Assembly: GCA_944332105.1 (NCBI GenBank)
Contig: CALVJI010000075.1
Span: 1 to 5,400, forward strand
Length of the DNA: 5,400 nt
Origin: an uncultured Bacilli bacterium
GTDB lineage: Bacteria > Bacillota_I > Bacilli_A > RF39 > UBA660
Reading direction: 5' to 3'
Part shown: in pieces, positions 5,273 to 5,400 of the stretch
How the letters are laid out: each line of letters begins with the position of its first letter
Numbering within the stretch: position 1 is the first letter of the stretch
Notes under the pieces: model-generated
What the model saw: the letters and a program-made list of their open reading frames with translations, nothing else
The model's database searches: none
What the model was told of the DNA's origin: nothing
Made by a program: the position numbers and the translations under genes

Positions 5273-5286
5273 CTTGTTCTTTTCAA
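5258..5286 (-). promoter_or_regulatory. Strong promoter of the antisense RNA
   Basis: On the minus strand the -35 is TTGAAA (5286-5281), the spacer is 17 bp and the -10 is TATAAT (5263-5258). This is closer to consensus than the toxin promoter and has no LexA-like box in the spacer. That fits a constitutive antitoxin made in excess of a repressed toxin. Confidence 0.8.
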
Positions 5287-5295
5287 CAGATTTTG

Positions 5296-5322
5296 TGAAG
5301 TTGTAAAGCAAATAAATGTTTG
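5296..5322 (+). repeat. 27-bp direct repeat, copy 2, with degenerate LexA-like dyad
   Basis: This copy of 4957-4983 keeps the spacing from a -35-like TTGTAA (5301-5306) to the dyad CAAATAAATGTTTG (5309-5322). The sequence at the -10 position (CCCTAG, 5324-5329) is no promoter. The dyad is symmetrical to its outer G and C (5308, 5323) but matches GAAC-N4-GTTC at only 5 of 8 positions. It lies 10 bp upstream of the antisense -35, and its function is unknown. Confidence 0.75.
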
Positions 5323-5362
5323 CCCCTAGTTTGACAGTTTTGAAATAAAATTCCTCGCAATC

Positions 5363-5384
5363 CTAGATAAAATCTAGTTTTTTT
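5363..5384 (+). terminator. Intrinsic terminator with no identified gene
   Basis: A perfect 6-bp stem CTAGAT/ATCTAG (5363-5368, 5372-5377) with an AAA loop is followed by seven T's (5378-5384). No coding sequence precedes it between 5136 and 5362. It may catch readthrough of the toxin mRNA or be left from a lost second module copy. Apart from the elements listed here, 5136-5400 holds no gene that I can support. Confidence 0.7.
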
Positions 5385-5400
5385 GCATTTTACTACTTGC

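Noticed and set aside
4957..5322. Mobile element or transposon target duplication bounded by the 27-bp direct repeats
   Set aside because: No transposase is present between them, the repeats coincide precisely with promoter and operator elements, and 27 bp is longer than common target duplications. A passive miniature element cannot be fully excluded.

Overview
The window reads as a low-GC Bacillota (Firmicutes) chromosome, probably a Bacilli-type gut lineage. The clues are the strong A+T bias, Shine-Dalgarno sites of the AGGAGG type, -10 boxes at or close to TATAAT, very compact hairpin-plus-U-run terminators, and surface proteins with an N-terminal Pro/Asn-rich tail or a Gly-rich C-tail. 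All four genes end in TAA or TAG and no TGA stop is used. Tryptophan is read from TGG, so nothing indicates a variant code. The lineage call is inference only.

Layout, all coding on the + strand. Positions 1-81 hold the end of an upstream transcription unit, closed by a strong terminator whose U-run abuts the next promoter. Positions 140-1543 encode a membrane-anchored surface protein: a low-complexity N-tail, one transmembrane helix, two Ig-like domains and a C-terminal domain. Positions 1619-2371 encode a DltE/YqjQ-like short-chain dehydrogenase. Positions 2433-4859 encode a large DUF2207-family membrane protein with a signal peptide, an extracellular helical insert and a Gly/Ser-rich tail. 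Each of the three genes has its own terminator and at least a candidate promoter, so they look like three single-gene units rather than an operon.

The most interesting part is the roughly 400 bp after the DUF2207 gene (4930-5330). It looks like a complete, previously unannotated type I toxin-antitoxin module under SOS control. A promoter (TTGCAA, 17 bp, TATAAT) has a near-consensus Gram-positive LexA box inside its spacer. It drives a leader whose ribosome-binding site sits in a perfect 8-bp hairpin. The leader is followed by a 25-codon peptide with a charged head, 16 uninterrupted hydrophobic residues and a terminal Lys. Facing it on the minus strand is a strong promoter (TTGAAA, 17 bp, TATAAT) for an antisense RNA of about 115-120 nt. 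That RNA would cover the toxin 3' UTR and end at a hairpin plus U7 just at the toxin stop codon.

The predicted first 13 nt of the toxin mRNA can pair with its 3' UTR, much as in hok or aapA mRNAs. The antisense start region is an inverted copy of the toxin -10 and leader that lacks the LexA box. A 27-bp direct repeat of the -35/LexA region lies on the far side, with paired changes that keep the operator dyad. The module is supported by several independent sequence signals, but toxicity, LexA binding and the RNA ends are predictions.
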